Source of the DNA: Hortaea werneckii
Taxonomy: Eukaryota > Ascomycota > Dothideomycetes > Mycosphaerellales > Teratosphaeriaceae
Direction: 5' to 3'
DNA length: 64,000 bases
Assembly: GCA_037044905.1 (NCBI GenBank)
Contig: JBAOKB010000070.1
Span: forward strand, 62,001 to 126,000
The first letter of the stretch is position 1. The number at the start of each line of letters is the position of its first letter. This document shows, piece after piece, positions 54,345 to 64,000 of the stretch. The position numbers and the translations under genes are program-made. The notes below the pieces were generated by a model that was not told the origin of the DNA, made no database searches, and saw only the letters and a program-made list of their open reading frames with translations.

Positions 54345-54870
54345 TCATGAAACTCTGTTTTGGACTCTCTTATCGAAGTCAGGTCTGCCAAGAATAGTCA
54401 AAATACTTCTCAAGGTGTCGATCCGAATGGCAAAAACTTCGACGGCTGAGCCAACGACAAGGACGGTCGCGCGCCCGGCGCGCTCCTGTACCGTCCTCAC
54501 TGCTGCCTTAACGTTGGGCAAAACGATCGGCCTGCAACTATTCTGAAACAGTCGCCACGTGGATGCCTGTTGATGACAAGGCTCTAGACACGAACGGTTG
54601 CCTCGTGTACTATTTAGCGCCTCTCGAACCAAGTCAGCGGAGCGCTTCGAAGCAACGGAAATCGACATACCTGGCAAGTCGTCTCGTACGCTTTCGCCAA
54701 AGAACTCTGCATAGAAGATGATCTTGGAGATTTGGCTCCCTACGCCTGCACAGAGTCGTATTCTCTCCAATATCGAAGAAGTGTCCCTCTTTGAATCGTG
54801 GCTAAAGATCAAGAAAAGGTTGCCTGGGGAACTCCTGCACGCAATCAGTCGAGTCAAAGCTGGGCAGGAT
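54345..54870 (-). pseudogene. Duplicated C-terminal piece of the FPGS-like gene
   Basis: On the minus strand, from an intron-like start (GACTCGACTGATT...GCAG) through about 170 codons, the sequence is a close relative of the last exon of the gene at 62557-64000: SPGNLFLIFSHDSKRDTSS, FFGESV, LPGMS, REALNS. It continues into a typical folylpolyglutamate-synthase C-terminus (KAAVRTV, ATVLVVGSAVEV) that lies beyond the window in the parent. The similarity extends into the 3' part of the intron, so genomic DNA was duplicated in inverted orientation. It lacks the ATP-binding half and cannot be an enzyme. Confidence 0.75.
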
Positions 54871-55416
54871 CCTGCAAAAGCTGGAACAGAGAATTACATG
54901 TAAGAACGATAAATGGTTTTCGAAGATACACCCTTCCAGGTTCCCTCAGGCGCAGAATGTATCAAGAAAAGTGTCCAGTTGTGCCTTCACATTGAAGTCG
55001 TAGGGCGTAGATGTCGACAGACGCAGTGTCAACATAGATCTCACCCGGGGCGTCGATGCCCGAGACAGGGAGATGTACAAGCGAGTCTCCTGTCCTCTAG
55101 GCCCCTTATACCCGTCACCGTCTTCCGCCGTGATAAGCACCACGGGAGCACTGCACCCCAGCGTGACTAACGTCTGATACAGAACAAGCATATAAGATAA
55201 TACTGGAGCCGCACAGGCAAATGAGGGGATCAATGACGACGGAAATTACAGCTATATTAAACAGCCAGTAACGGAGAGAGGGCGTAACTAGCCACTAGAG
55301 AGACATGAGTCTTCGAACATGTTTGTTGCACGTCGAGCTATCAAGATCCTTTCTAACAAATTGAATCATTGGGAATTTTTCTGAGTCTAAGCGTAAGAGT
55401 GTTCATGTAGATTGCA
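54871..55416. other. No gene recognised
   Basis: Short unsupported frames only. Confidence 0.4.
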
Positions 55417-55650
55417 CTAGAACGTAGAATCAAGCATGGACAGAAGTCGAGCCTTTACTTGTTCCCAATCTTTTGGTTTTTTGTCGCTGGCCTCCATCGC
55501 GTCCATAGCCTGACGAATCTCGGCGGTACCCTGATCATTTTGTCGCTCTTTGGCCAACAACTCTTCTCTCTGGACTGCAAGTTGCTTTCTCGATTCTCCA
55601 ATAGCTTCGACCCGAGAACTCATGTCACGCAACCTTTCCAACGTTGCCAT
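55417..55650 (-). CDS. Small coiled-coil protein or last exon
   Basis: ATG 55650 (context ACCATGG) opens 77 residues, a charged helix (MATLERLRDMSSRVEAIGES, then EELLAKERQ...) with heptad-like spacing, ending LLSMLDSTF. The frame is open a further 27 codons upstream with Ser/Thr/Gly-rich sequence, so this is probably the last exon of a longer gene whose upstream exons I cannot fix. No family is recognised. Confidence 0.4.
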   Translation of the reverse strand: MATLERLRDMSSRVEAIGESRKQLAVQREELLAKERQNDQGTAEIRQAMDAMEASDKKPKDWEQVKARLLSMLDSTF

Positions 55651-57560
55651 GGTCTCTTTATCTTCCGGAGATCCGTCTCCGTTTCCCTCTCGAGAAGGCA
55701 GCTTGGTGGATGTCGTTGATTATGATGGCTTCTTTGGACAGATTGTGCTGATAGTTGAGCCGACACTGGCAGGCTTGTTGGTTCCGTCGCTTTCACCCTT
55801 CGTTTGTGCGTGCGGACCGCTACGGACCTTCGGATTCGTCGCGACCTGGAGACCGTCAACGAGAGTCTTGGCGAGCGACTTGCTGGATGCTTACCTTTTC
55901 TGACAACGGGCGTGTCGACGCTGAAGTAGCACCGCGGATAATGACAAAGAAGCTCTGCAGTGTATTGCAAGAGTAGCTCAAGTTCGCCTGGGCGTAAGGC
56001 GACTCATCAAGTGGGAAGTTAGGAGTGGTTAGGAGTGCAGCCATGCCTCTACAAGGTACGACCGTGACCTCCTGTGACCCCCTTTCCGTCACAGAGCCCA
56101 GCCTCGAAGCATGTGGCCGGAGCCGGTTTGCCCCGACATTATTGGTGCGGTTGGCGGCAATACTTGGGGTACATGATATCAACAAGTTGAAGTCAAAGCT
56201 TCGCCACCAAAGTTGTACCTGATCGACGTCGCGCAAGCGATTTTCACCGTTTAGACATCCCACACCCGTAAACATCCCATACTTCCATACCCGTAGTCCA
56301 GCAGCAAAAACAAAGAAGGTCTAGCGCTAGTAGGCTACCTCAAGGTCGCTGTATAGAATCACGTGCCGCTGTGGCCATTGTCCTAGTCAGAGCCCCACAG
56401 ACCCTAGGCAGACTCTTCAGCGCGAGTACCCCGTAGGGCTGACGTGTCCACTCCTGCTACGCCTGAACTAGAACTTGCCTTCTCTCGCGCATTCAACTAA
56501 TGGTCTCATCCTCGTCTATGTTCTTGCGACTGCCATGATCTCTAGTCTGATCTAGTGTAATCGAAGTCAGGGAAACGATACTTGTTTGCAAGGGGTTTTC
56601 ACTTTGACACGCGCGCAACAGAAGGCGCAAGAGCACCCTGCCAATGGATATGCAACGTTTGCAGTACCACGAGCACGTTTCCGTCTCTGAAGTAACACAA
56701 CGCAGAGTATTACGTCTTTGGTCCAGACCGCCCCTCGCGCAGGATACTAGTGGTACTCTACAATCACCATACAGGCTAGAAGCGCAACGTCTCTCGAGTA
56801 GGGAATCGATGAAGGTCGGAGTTCCGGTGAGGATTTGGTTGCTCATTTGTAGCGGGCGCCGATCTCGGAATGTTATGAAGGTCGATTGTTGAGGCTGCAC
56901 TGTTTCATGAATAGGCTGAGCTTTCTTGAGCTTTCTTGAGCTGTGTGGAGCCATTATTGTACTCGTCGGCCAAACAAGATATCATAGTACAGGAGTAAGG
57001 CGTATCTATTAGGCATGAAGCATGATGCATAGACGACAAGGCGTGCTATCGGCAGGATGGTAGGACATATCGTAGTGCTCAGAAGCGAGTGTGAGTTACT
57101 CAGTGTACGAAATAGTATCTTGCGGGTTGGTCTGTTCTCTCAAGTTCGTGCCACGCACACGCCCTCGAAATGTTCTACCTTAAAAAAAAAAGAAGAAAAA
57201 AAACTCTGTCCATATTGATTAGACATTCTCCATACTCTACCTCTACCATACATCTCGTTCAGTGCTCGAAGAAGCGATGATCAGCATCTGGATCGCTTTA
57301 CTTTGATACGTGGCTTTTCGTCCTACGCATTGCTGTCCCGCATTAACGGTCATGTTAGTCGCCACGTTCTGATTGCAGTGGAGCAGGTCATCCAAGTGCA
57401 GTTCACTACAGAATGCCCGATCGCGTGAGCGCAATCACATGGTCGCAATGAGTTGTCCGGGAGGCTGCTAATGAAAAGACTGCGACACAGAGTCGCAGTT
57501 CTTCGATGGCTGGATCGGCCAGGTTTGTCGATCAACGAACGACTGTGAGGATGCGCCTTT
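55651..57560. other. No gene recognised
   Basis: It may hold upstream exons of the coiled-coil gene near 55.7-56.3 kb (minus strand). An A-rich tract (about 57182-57200) lies near the end. Confidence 0.35.
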
Positions 57561-58873
57561 TTAACCACCGACTCCACGGAGAGAACCACGCAGAAATGAG
57601 CCGGAATTCCTCAACGGCAGTTTCGCCTGAAGCGGTGTTGATGGGAATGGTATTACAGGCGATAGCAGCGGGGACGGAGGCGACGTAACGGACAGACCCT
57701 CGGCCGAGTAATGTGGGGACTCAAAGGGATTCCCGCACCCCTCTTCAGTCGCTCCTAGCGACGTCAATTCGGAGTCGCGTCGTGGCTTGCGCCTGGTAGA
57801 AGGCCCCGTGAATCTGTTGACTGGACTGCAATTTGACTTTGGTCGCCAGGTCGTCAGCACTGGCAAGAGCATCGTGACGAAGCTTGTCAGAACCAAAAAG
57901 TGGTTTGAGATGATGGTCAGGCCAAGGTCCATGTCGTTTCTGCCTGAGTGTAGGTGCTCTTTATAGGCAGTACAATGCCAAATTATGAGCGTTAGTACTC
58001 TGTCGTCCTGTGAGCGATATGTGCCTGCTAGAGAGAAGGGCGCTGTTACTCACAGCAGGCGGCTTATTGGTCTTACAAACAGTGCCCGCTTTTTCTTCGA
58101 AGATATTTGTAGACGCAAAACTACACTTGCCACCGACAAGAACAGGCACAGTTCGAGGAACGTGCTGAGCGTCATTATTGCCAGCCATCTAAAACCCTAT
58201 TTCGTCGTTAGCACTGCTACTGCTCTTCTAGCTAATAATCTCAAACCTCTCCCTGACACTTGTACACGCATAAAACTGCGGCGAGTGATGGCTCTAACAA
58301 CATACACAGCACACTTGCCCAGAATAAAACTATTGACCAGTTTTTAAGCCACGGCTGTTTATTGGACTCCCTCATTGCAATCCAGAGATCTGTCGACAGG
58401 GCGAGCCTTCCCAGACCAACAATAAACAACCCGCCTAACTGGAAAAGGAGGAATGACTGCGCAGCAGTCAGCCTGAGTTCATGTCCAGTAAGAAGTTGCT
58501 CATCAGACCAAAGCTTTCATCCATTCGTTAGATTTGCTGTCGTGAATTGGGTTTGTTGCGAGGCCAAGGCAGAGTCCAATGAGCATGGCGATCCAGCATA
58601 GCATGCACAGTGCCTTCGTAGGAGTTAGCTGGTTAAGGGGCGTCATTCGTGTTGATTAACGCACATATGCGAGTACTAATTGAATGTTAGAAGGAGTGGC
58701 GACGGTAGACATAGTTAGAAAAAGACCAGCTTACCACACAACCAATCACCCCGCCCTGCTGTCCATTTCGTACGAAAGCGGAAGAAGATGAGGAGAGTTG
58801 AAAAAATCAAGAAAACAATGCACACCACGATCTGACCGATTCTGATAGCCATGATGGATAGCAAGGACACCAT
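57561..58873 (-). CDS. Multi-pass membrane protein, fungal rhodopsin/PTH11-like
   Basis: Six exons: 58873-58735, 58675-58665 (11 bases), 58613-58509, 58456-58268, 58196-58077 and 57956-57561. All are in frame, giving 319 residues. Predicted helices: IVVCIVFLIFSTLLIFF, LCMLCWIAMLIGLCLGL, LLFQLGGLFIVGLG, IVLFWASVLCMLLEPSLAAV, LELCLFLSVASVVL and FLVLTSFVTMLLPVL. After the first helix, FRFRTKW...GDWLCVLAYA resembles the RxYTR...DDxLxxxA loop of the fungal rhodopsin-domain (SAT4/PTH11-like) family. The C-terminus is Pro/Ser-rich and cytosolic. Sequence is divergent, so the family is tentative. The last intron (120 bases) is longer than the others and its acceptor is the least certain. Several donors are GTC or GTG types. 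Confidence 0.6.
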
Positions 58874-59325
58874 TCCGTTGTAACATATCTCCCCGTGCTT
58901 CTCCCAAGCAGTTGGCGACAGGTACTTCTACTCTTGCAGCCCCTCTCCCTCACGCTGTCGGCCACAAGGATGAACGGCAACAAAATACCACGCGCCCATG
59001 ATCCGACGGGCTTGCATGGTCCTCGCAACCGAGATAACTGGAGATCGCTTGCGGGAGACTCGACAACGCCCGCGCGAGGGCTAGCCTTGAACACCTGGGC
59101 AGGGTGCAGCTGGGCTCTTGGCCAATCCTATCACACGCCATTCCTTTTCGGGCGCAAACATTTTGCACCAGGACAGGCTTAGCGTACTCTGCGCTTTCGA
59201 GCATCATTGTCTCGACCGTGCTTACTTCGCTTGCTTCCTGTCAACCCCTGGCTAATACGCAACACATACTACGCAGAAGATTAGAGGCCAGTGTCAAGAC
59301 TCGTGCGTGAGTTGATCGGATTAAA
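58874..59325. other. Divergent intergenic region
   Basis: Between the membrane-protein gene (minus) and the large plus-strand gene. It probably holds both promoters. Confidence 0.4.
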
Positions 59326-62084
59326 ATGGAGCGGCCGGTGACGTCAATCGAGGAGGATTTCCTCACACGAGCACCATCGCGAGACGAATGGTTGAAGAGA
59401 CAGAAAGCCCAGGGGATACAGAGCGCTCGGCATTACAGCGCAGCAATCCGTTTGCTAGTCGAGCCTCGAGCTGCTGCAAACATTGTATCTGGCGCACCGG
59501 GAGCGGGGCAAGATGCGACGCTCCTGGGCGTTGCATCGAACTTCTCCGCATCTGCCCAAGCCTTTCATCAGGACAGCGAATTGCGAAAGGCATGCGCAAG
59601 TTTTCAACGATTCCTTCTCTACAGCTTCTGCCATCTTCTACTCGAAGAAGATCCCGCCTCCGAAGATGCTGTGGATCAAATCCTTCAATGGACGACCCCT
59701 CAGCAACGAATGCGACGGGAATGCCTCGACGGCGCCTTCTGGATACATCGGGCCATAGTCAGAATGCATAAAACTTACAACTGGTCCATTGAAAGTGCTA
59801 CCCAGCTTTTCTTCTTGAGTGCGTCCACGACATTGCCTTTGCAGGGATTGCAGCTAAAAAGAATATCACAGTCCCATTGCCCATCTCCAGCCTTGCCGCG
59901 ATAAAGCGTGCCGACCTTTCGCGTGTGACGGGCAGCTTACAGCTGCCCGAACCAGCAACGAGTATGCAGACACACTTCACGATCCCACTGTTGCTGTCAA
60001 AGATATGTCACTCGCATCGACATCTTCTTACATCCCGGGTGCCAAGGTTCGTACGCATGCATAGCGCATTGGTGCATGTCACTGACTTTTCTCAAGCTTT
60101 GAGAGGATATGTGAAGTCTTCAAATACGGAGACTGCAAAATACAAAGTGATATCGATTATACCACAGTGTCAGGACCCGATCAACTGACGCCGGCACCTT
60201 TGATATTCGTCCAGGACGGATCAAGATCGAGATCCGGCATGCAAAGAAATAACGTAGCTTCGGGGCGTGTTGCGCGCAGATGCAGAAATGGACAAGCGAA
60301 CCGAATGCGCCAGAGAGCTGCAAGTGCTAAACAGGGCGGTGAGGCACAAGCAAGAACGGCAAGGAATGCTTTGGACCGTAGTACGGACAAGATTCATAAT
60401 AAGACAAGGTCAAGAATGAATGACTGGCAAAACATTGTGCTACGGCTCTCACAAGAGCCAGACGAACCGGAAATTTCGGAGCCGGCCGCTCGTCTTCAGG
60501 CTTTAGAGGCGCTAATTGCTCAACCATGCTCGTATACACCAAAGAGCATTCTCATGCGAGGTGTCAGACCGCAGACGAAATGGAGCACCGAAGGCGATGT
60601 GGTCCAGTCATCTCTGTCTGAAACAGAGATGACTCCACAATGCGCTGCAGTATTTCAGAACGAGAACACTCTCATCGAAACGTTGGAACTGGGCCTTCAA
60701 AGAGGAATACTAAGGTGTTCTTCCAAAGAGGGGCGCGACGTGATCCATCTCAACGAGGCACAGACTCTTTTGCCTTCGTCAAATATATCTCCAATAGATG
60801 GGTTGATATTCATTTCCCACGCATTCCCACTACAAGAAGCCCTTGAGAGAGGGTAGGTACTGATTAACGACTCTGCTGATGTCTGCTAACTTTAATAGCT
60901 CAACGAACACAGTGGACGATTTGCTGCCAGCATTGGAGGAATGGTGCACCATTCTAGGGGACAAGATCGGACATGGGGAACTCGAATTGACTCCTAAAAC
61001 GTGTGAAAGTGTTGCTGAGACATATATTGCCGCAGCTGTTCGCCGTTGCCGTGTGGAGTTCTTAAAACTCGCCGAGATGCTATTGTCAAGCAAACCGACG
61101 CAAACCTTGGAGCTGGCAATTGCAAAGACCAAAAGTTTCTTCGCTCGCCACGAGGGAGACTTTGCCAGCTCCGATGAAACGATTAAAAAAGCGCTCGAAG
61201 CTACAGCTCCTGCTTCTAACGTGCTCACGCAAGCACTAATAACCGAGCTGCGTCTATCGCAAGTCGAGAACGCTATGCTCCAGGGAGACTCTACGAGGGC
61301 CTTGGAACTCTTTACCAACGCAGCATTGTACAAGCGGCCCGATCTGGGGAGTGCACCATCGGAGTTGGACTTCGTCATTATGCGTAAGGTCCAGACCGTA
61401 CGTGGCCGCATCTTTCATTATCTCGGTAATTTCCCGGCTTCACATGAGTGCTTTAACATCTGCAAGACTTTCTGCGAAGAGCGATCTGATAGGGCTACGC
61501 CGCATCTTACACGCCACCTCGCCAATTCATTGATGGAGCTGGACCGGTGCTCTGAAGCTAAACAGATACTGCAAAAAGAACTTGACAAATGTCCGTCGAG
61601 CACGAGAGCTTACCGACGTTTGAAGTTGAGCTATTCGAGCGCCGAGCTTGCACTCGGAAACGACCAAGAGTGTCGAGACGCCCTCAACGAGTGGAGCGCA
61701 TGTTTCCATCAGACTCATCAGAAAGACCAGAACGATGAGATTGATGATCTTCATGCGCGGATGAATTTAATTGTTCTGCACCAACGATCAGGGAGGTGGG
61801 ACGAGCTAATACAAGTTGCCACGGAGGCTCTGGAGTTTACGCAGACGTGCACTTCCTTTCCCCCACGAGATTATTACAGAAGTCGGATATACATGTGGCG
61901 AGCCGGAGCGCAGTATGAACTGGATATGCGGCGGGCTGCGGCTTGCGACCAGACGCCTTTGAACTTTATAGTACGTTCCGGCACCTACGAGCGCACAGCA
62001 CAGGATTCATGGTTACGCGGGCTGGCCGCTTCGATACCTTTAGGAAAGGATGGATCTCCATGTGGCCAGGGTCCTCTTCCATGA
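59326..62084 (+). CDS. Large protein with helical (TPR-like) repeats
   Basis: A four-exon model: 59326-59818, 59872-60046, 60097-60852 and 60899-62084, introns 53, 50 and 46 bases, in frame throughout, giving 869 residues. The last intron (GTAGGT, branch GCTAAC, TAG) is certain. The first two (donors GTGCGT and GTTCGT) are inferred because they restore frame. The N-terminal 160 residues are helical. The middle is basic (residues about 230-310). The C-terminal 400 residues (for example LGDKIGHGELELTPKTCESVAETY, shown in part) form paired helices with TPR-like spacing (ALEL, GNFPASHECFNIC, RCSEAKQILQKEL). No catalytic motif is seen. Alternative 3' splicing to a frame ending at 62239 is possible. 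Confidence 0.6.
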
Positions 62085-62556
62085 TTGTTTGTCAGTCGAT
62101 AGGGATGCGCTATATCGAGACGTCCACTCGTAGCCGGAACGCATTTACATCGATAGCCCGAGTCATTTCCAATTCTCTTGAAGAAAGCAAGGGCTATCGC
62201 ACAGTGTACCATAAAATCGTACTAGAGCCGCTCGAATGAAGTATGTGGCGGGTTCGCAGAAACCCAATAATAGGCCGGTCGATAAAGCAACGGAGCTTCA
62301 CACCTATAATAAACCCTTCGACAACTGGACTGCGCCCACTTCGAGCCTCATTGTGTGATAGATCATTCGTCTTCGTCAAAAGAGGTGTTACTAGGCGAGC
62401 TAGGGTCCAAAGCTTGCTCGGCAGCCAGGAAATGCGGGGTGAGAAGCTGGGCGGATGCCGCCGTATAACCTTCGCTTCGTCTCAAAGATGAGATCGAGTA
62501 GGACTTTTAGAGGAAGGGAAAGAAGAAAAAGAACACCGCTATCGTCACAGTACAGC
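62085..62556. other. Short intergenic region
   Basis: An open frame to 62239 could be an alternative end of the upstream gene. An ATG at 62488, in frame with the next gene, would add a basic N-terminus (23 residues) that could be a mitochondrial presequence. Confidence 0.4.
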
Positions 62557-64000
62557 ATGTCTTACAGATCTTTGCGAGGACGCACGTACAAATGTGCACT
62601 ACGGGCGCTTCAAGAAGCCCAAGCATTACCACCGGCGCATGCCGATCCGCGTGCGGAAGTGCTCACACCACGGGAGAAAATAATGCGTTGGCTGCAGTAT
62701 CTGGATCTTGATGTGAGTGATCAAAGCTGACCTATGACAGACATTCGACTGATCTGCACTGAATAGGTCAACCAGTCAAGCTACGTACATGTAGCGGGAA
62801 CCAAGGGAAAGGGCGCAACGTGTCTGTACACCGAGCGCCTTATAGACGCTCACCGACCAATCTACGGCCAGCCGAAGAAGCTTGGTTGTCTTACTTCTCC
62901 ACACGTAATGAGCGTGAGAGAGCGGATCAGAATTGATTCACAGCCCGTGTCGGAGCAATGCTTCGCGGAACACTTCTGGTCGTTGAGTGACAAGATGACA
63001 TTGAATCATCGAGTCTGTTCTCCCCTACTAAAGCTTAGATACCCAGCTATGCTCACACTGTTGGCATTCTACATTTTCCTTCAAGAATCTGTCGACCTAA
63101 TCATTCTGGAAACCGGTATTGGCGGGGAAACGGATTCCACGAACGTGATTACCGCGCCAATCGCCACCGGCATCACCGAGATAGGTCTGGATCATGTTGA
63201 CCGGCTGGGCGAGACACTTGACAAGATTGCGTGGCATAAGTCTGGCATTTTCAAGAAGGGCACACCGGCGTTTAGCGTGCCTCAAAACGACATTGTGCGG
63301 TCTACGTTGATCAAAAGGGCGGAAGACAAAGATACGAACGTCGAATTCGTTCAAGAAAGCTTCCTCACCAACAACCACATCTCTGTCTGGCCCGATGCGA
63401 CATATCAACGCACGAATGCAGCTTTAGCAGTTGAATTATCCAACGCGTGCTTTGCAAGGTTCCAATCCGGTGGGAAGGTCGACGCAGGTGTCGCTAGATG
63501 CATCCAAGATACAAAACTGCCAGCCAAATTCGAAGTAATCGATGATGGGAACATTACGTGGGTGCTGACTTCGTCACACAACGACCAAAGCGTGAAGGCC
63601 ACTTGCGAGGCATTTGCCCAATTTATCCAAGGGTAAGTCGTCCAAATACAGCCTCCCGGACTCGACTGATTATGTGCAGGAGGTCTCCGGGCAACCTGAT
63701 GTTGATCTTTAGCCACGATTCAAAGAGAGACACTTCCTCGATGTTGGAGACGCTACGACGTTGTGCAGGTGTCGGGCGTCAGCTCTCCGAGATCATCTTC
63801 TGTCCAGAGTTCTTTGGTGAAAGCGTACAGGACTTGCCAGGTATGTCCTTTTCGATTGCTTCAGAAGTGCTACGCTGACTTCATTCGAGAGGCATTAAAT
63901 AGTATAAGAGGGCACCGTCCGCGTATGGAGGCTTGCTATCAACAGGCCTCCACGTGGCAAATGTTTCAGAATAGCTCCATGTCGGTCGTTGTGCCCGACG
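62557..64000 (+). CDS. Folylpolyglutamate synthase-like, partial at window end
   Basis: Exons: 62557-62712, 62767-63632 and 63680 to the end (introns 54 and 47 bases, donors GTGAGT and GTAAGT). The ATP loop is HVAGTKGKGATC (usual GTKGKGST). Downstream come SPHV, VDLIILETGIGGETDSTN and GLDHVDRLGETLDKIAWHKSGIF, all typical of the Mur-ligase-type FPGS family that adds glutamates to folate. In the C-terminal domain the usual DGAHTxxS is replaced by TSSHNDQS. In exon 3 a one-base insertion near 63862 shifts the frame relative to the inverted duplicate at 54345-54870. The downstream frame (DFIREALNS) then resumes. So the copy may be a pseudogene or a divergent homologue. The true end lies outside the window. 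Confidence 0.8.

Noticed and set aside
53757..54546. Frames with poly-Pro or poly-Gly
   Set aside because: Produced by the poly-C and poly-G tracts on either strand.
54718..54903. Plus-strand frame
   Set aside because: Shadow of the minus-strand FPGS-like fragment.
1..64000. tRNA and rRNA genes, viral or retrotransposon genes
   Set aside because: No cloverleaf-like B boxes, rRNA blocks, reverse transcriptase or integrase motifs were found by eye; a tRNA search program would be needed to exclude tRNAs fully.

Overview
The window is nuclear DNA of a filamentous ascomycete, most likely a dothideomycete (inference). Genes have one to seven short introns of about 46-60 bases, with CTRAY-like branch points and GT..AG ends. 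Recognisable families are fungal-specific or strongly fungal: OTT_1508-like deaminases, a kinase-HAD-UPRT fusion, DUF7770, fungal F-box proteins, APH-like kinases and Mx-type dynamins. There is no operon structure and no bacterial or viral gene. Gene density is low, gene relics are frequent, and several relics carry stops that C-to-T changes would explain (RIP-like). This looks like an accessory or repeat-rich compartment.

Layout. 1-12.5 kb is gene-poor: triplet microsatellites, a dead dynamin-like gene (4466-5889, minus), an OrsD-type zinc-finger fragment (8306-8488, minus) and a truncated coiled-coil protein (9719-10471, minus). 12.5-14.5 kb holds a kinase-HAD-UPRT fusion broken by one TAG. 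15-25 kb is the most striking block. It has a broken gene of an unknown duplicated family (15126-15817), a degenerate RNase III plus dsRNA-binding protein (16591-17396), an OTT_1508-like deaminase (17720-19072), a BTB protein (19128-19872, minus), a small conserved fungal protein (21296-21725) and an ankyrin protein with a C-terminal SsdA-like deaminase domain (22968-24536). A 400-base fold-back element follows at 25460-25862.

27-38 kb holds an intact dynamin-like GTPase (27342-29668, minus), a second OTT_1508-like deaminase (30477-31832), the second copy of the unknown family with a TAG at the same position (31885-32670, minus), a small membrane protein, a six-exon ankyrin protein (35014-37276) and a ubiquitin C-terminal hydrolase (37328-38096, minus). 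39.8-52.3 kb holds a 52-residue zinc-ribbon peptide, two APH-like kinases, dipeptidyl peptidase III with a frame problem (43673-46145, minus), an intact and a broken F-box gene, a third truncated copy of the unknown family and a DUF7770 gene. 53.8-64 kb holds long poly-C and poly-G tracts, an inverted duplicate of the folylpolyglutamate-synthase-like C-terminus, a seven-helix membrane protein (57561-58873, minus), a large repeat-rich protein (59326-62084) and a folylpolyglutamate-synthase-like gene running off the end (62557-64000).

How they may work together (inference). Three deaminase-fold proteins lie within 14 kb. One is directly downstream of a catalytically degenerate RNase III/dsRBD protein, and near them are BTB, F-box and UCH proteins, a dynamin-like GTPase and a nucleobase-salvage fusion. 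A nucleic-acid-modifying defence or conflict cluster is a reasonable hypothesis, but nothing in the sequence proves it.
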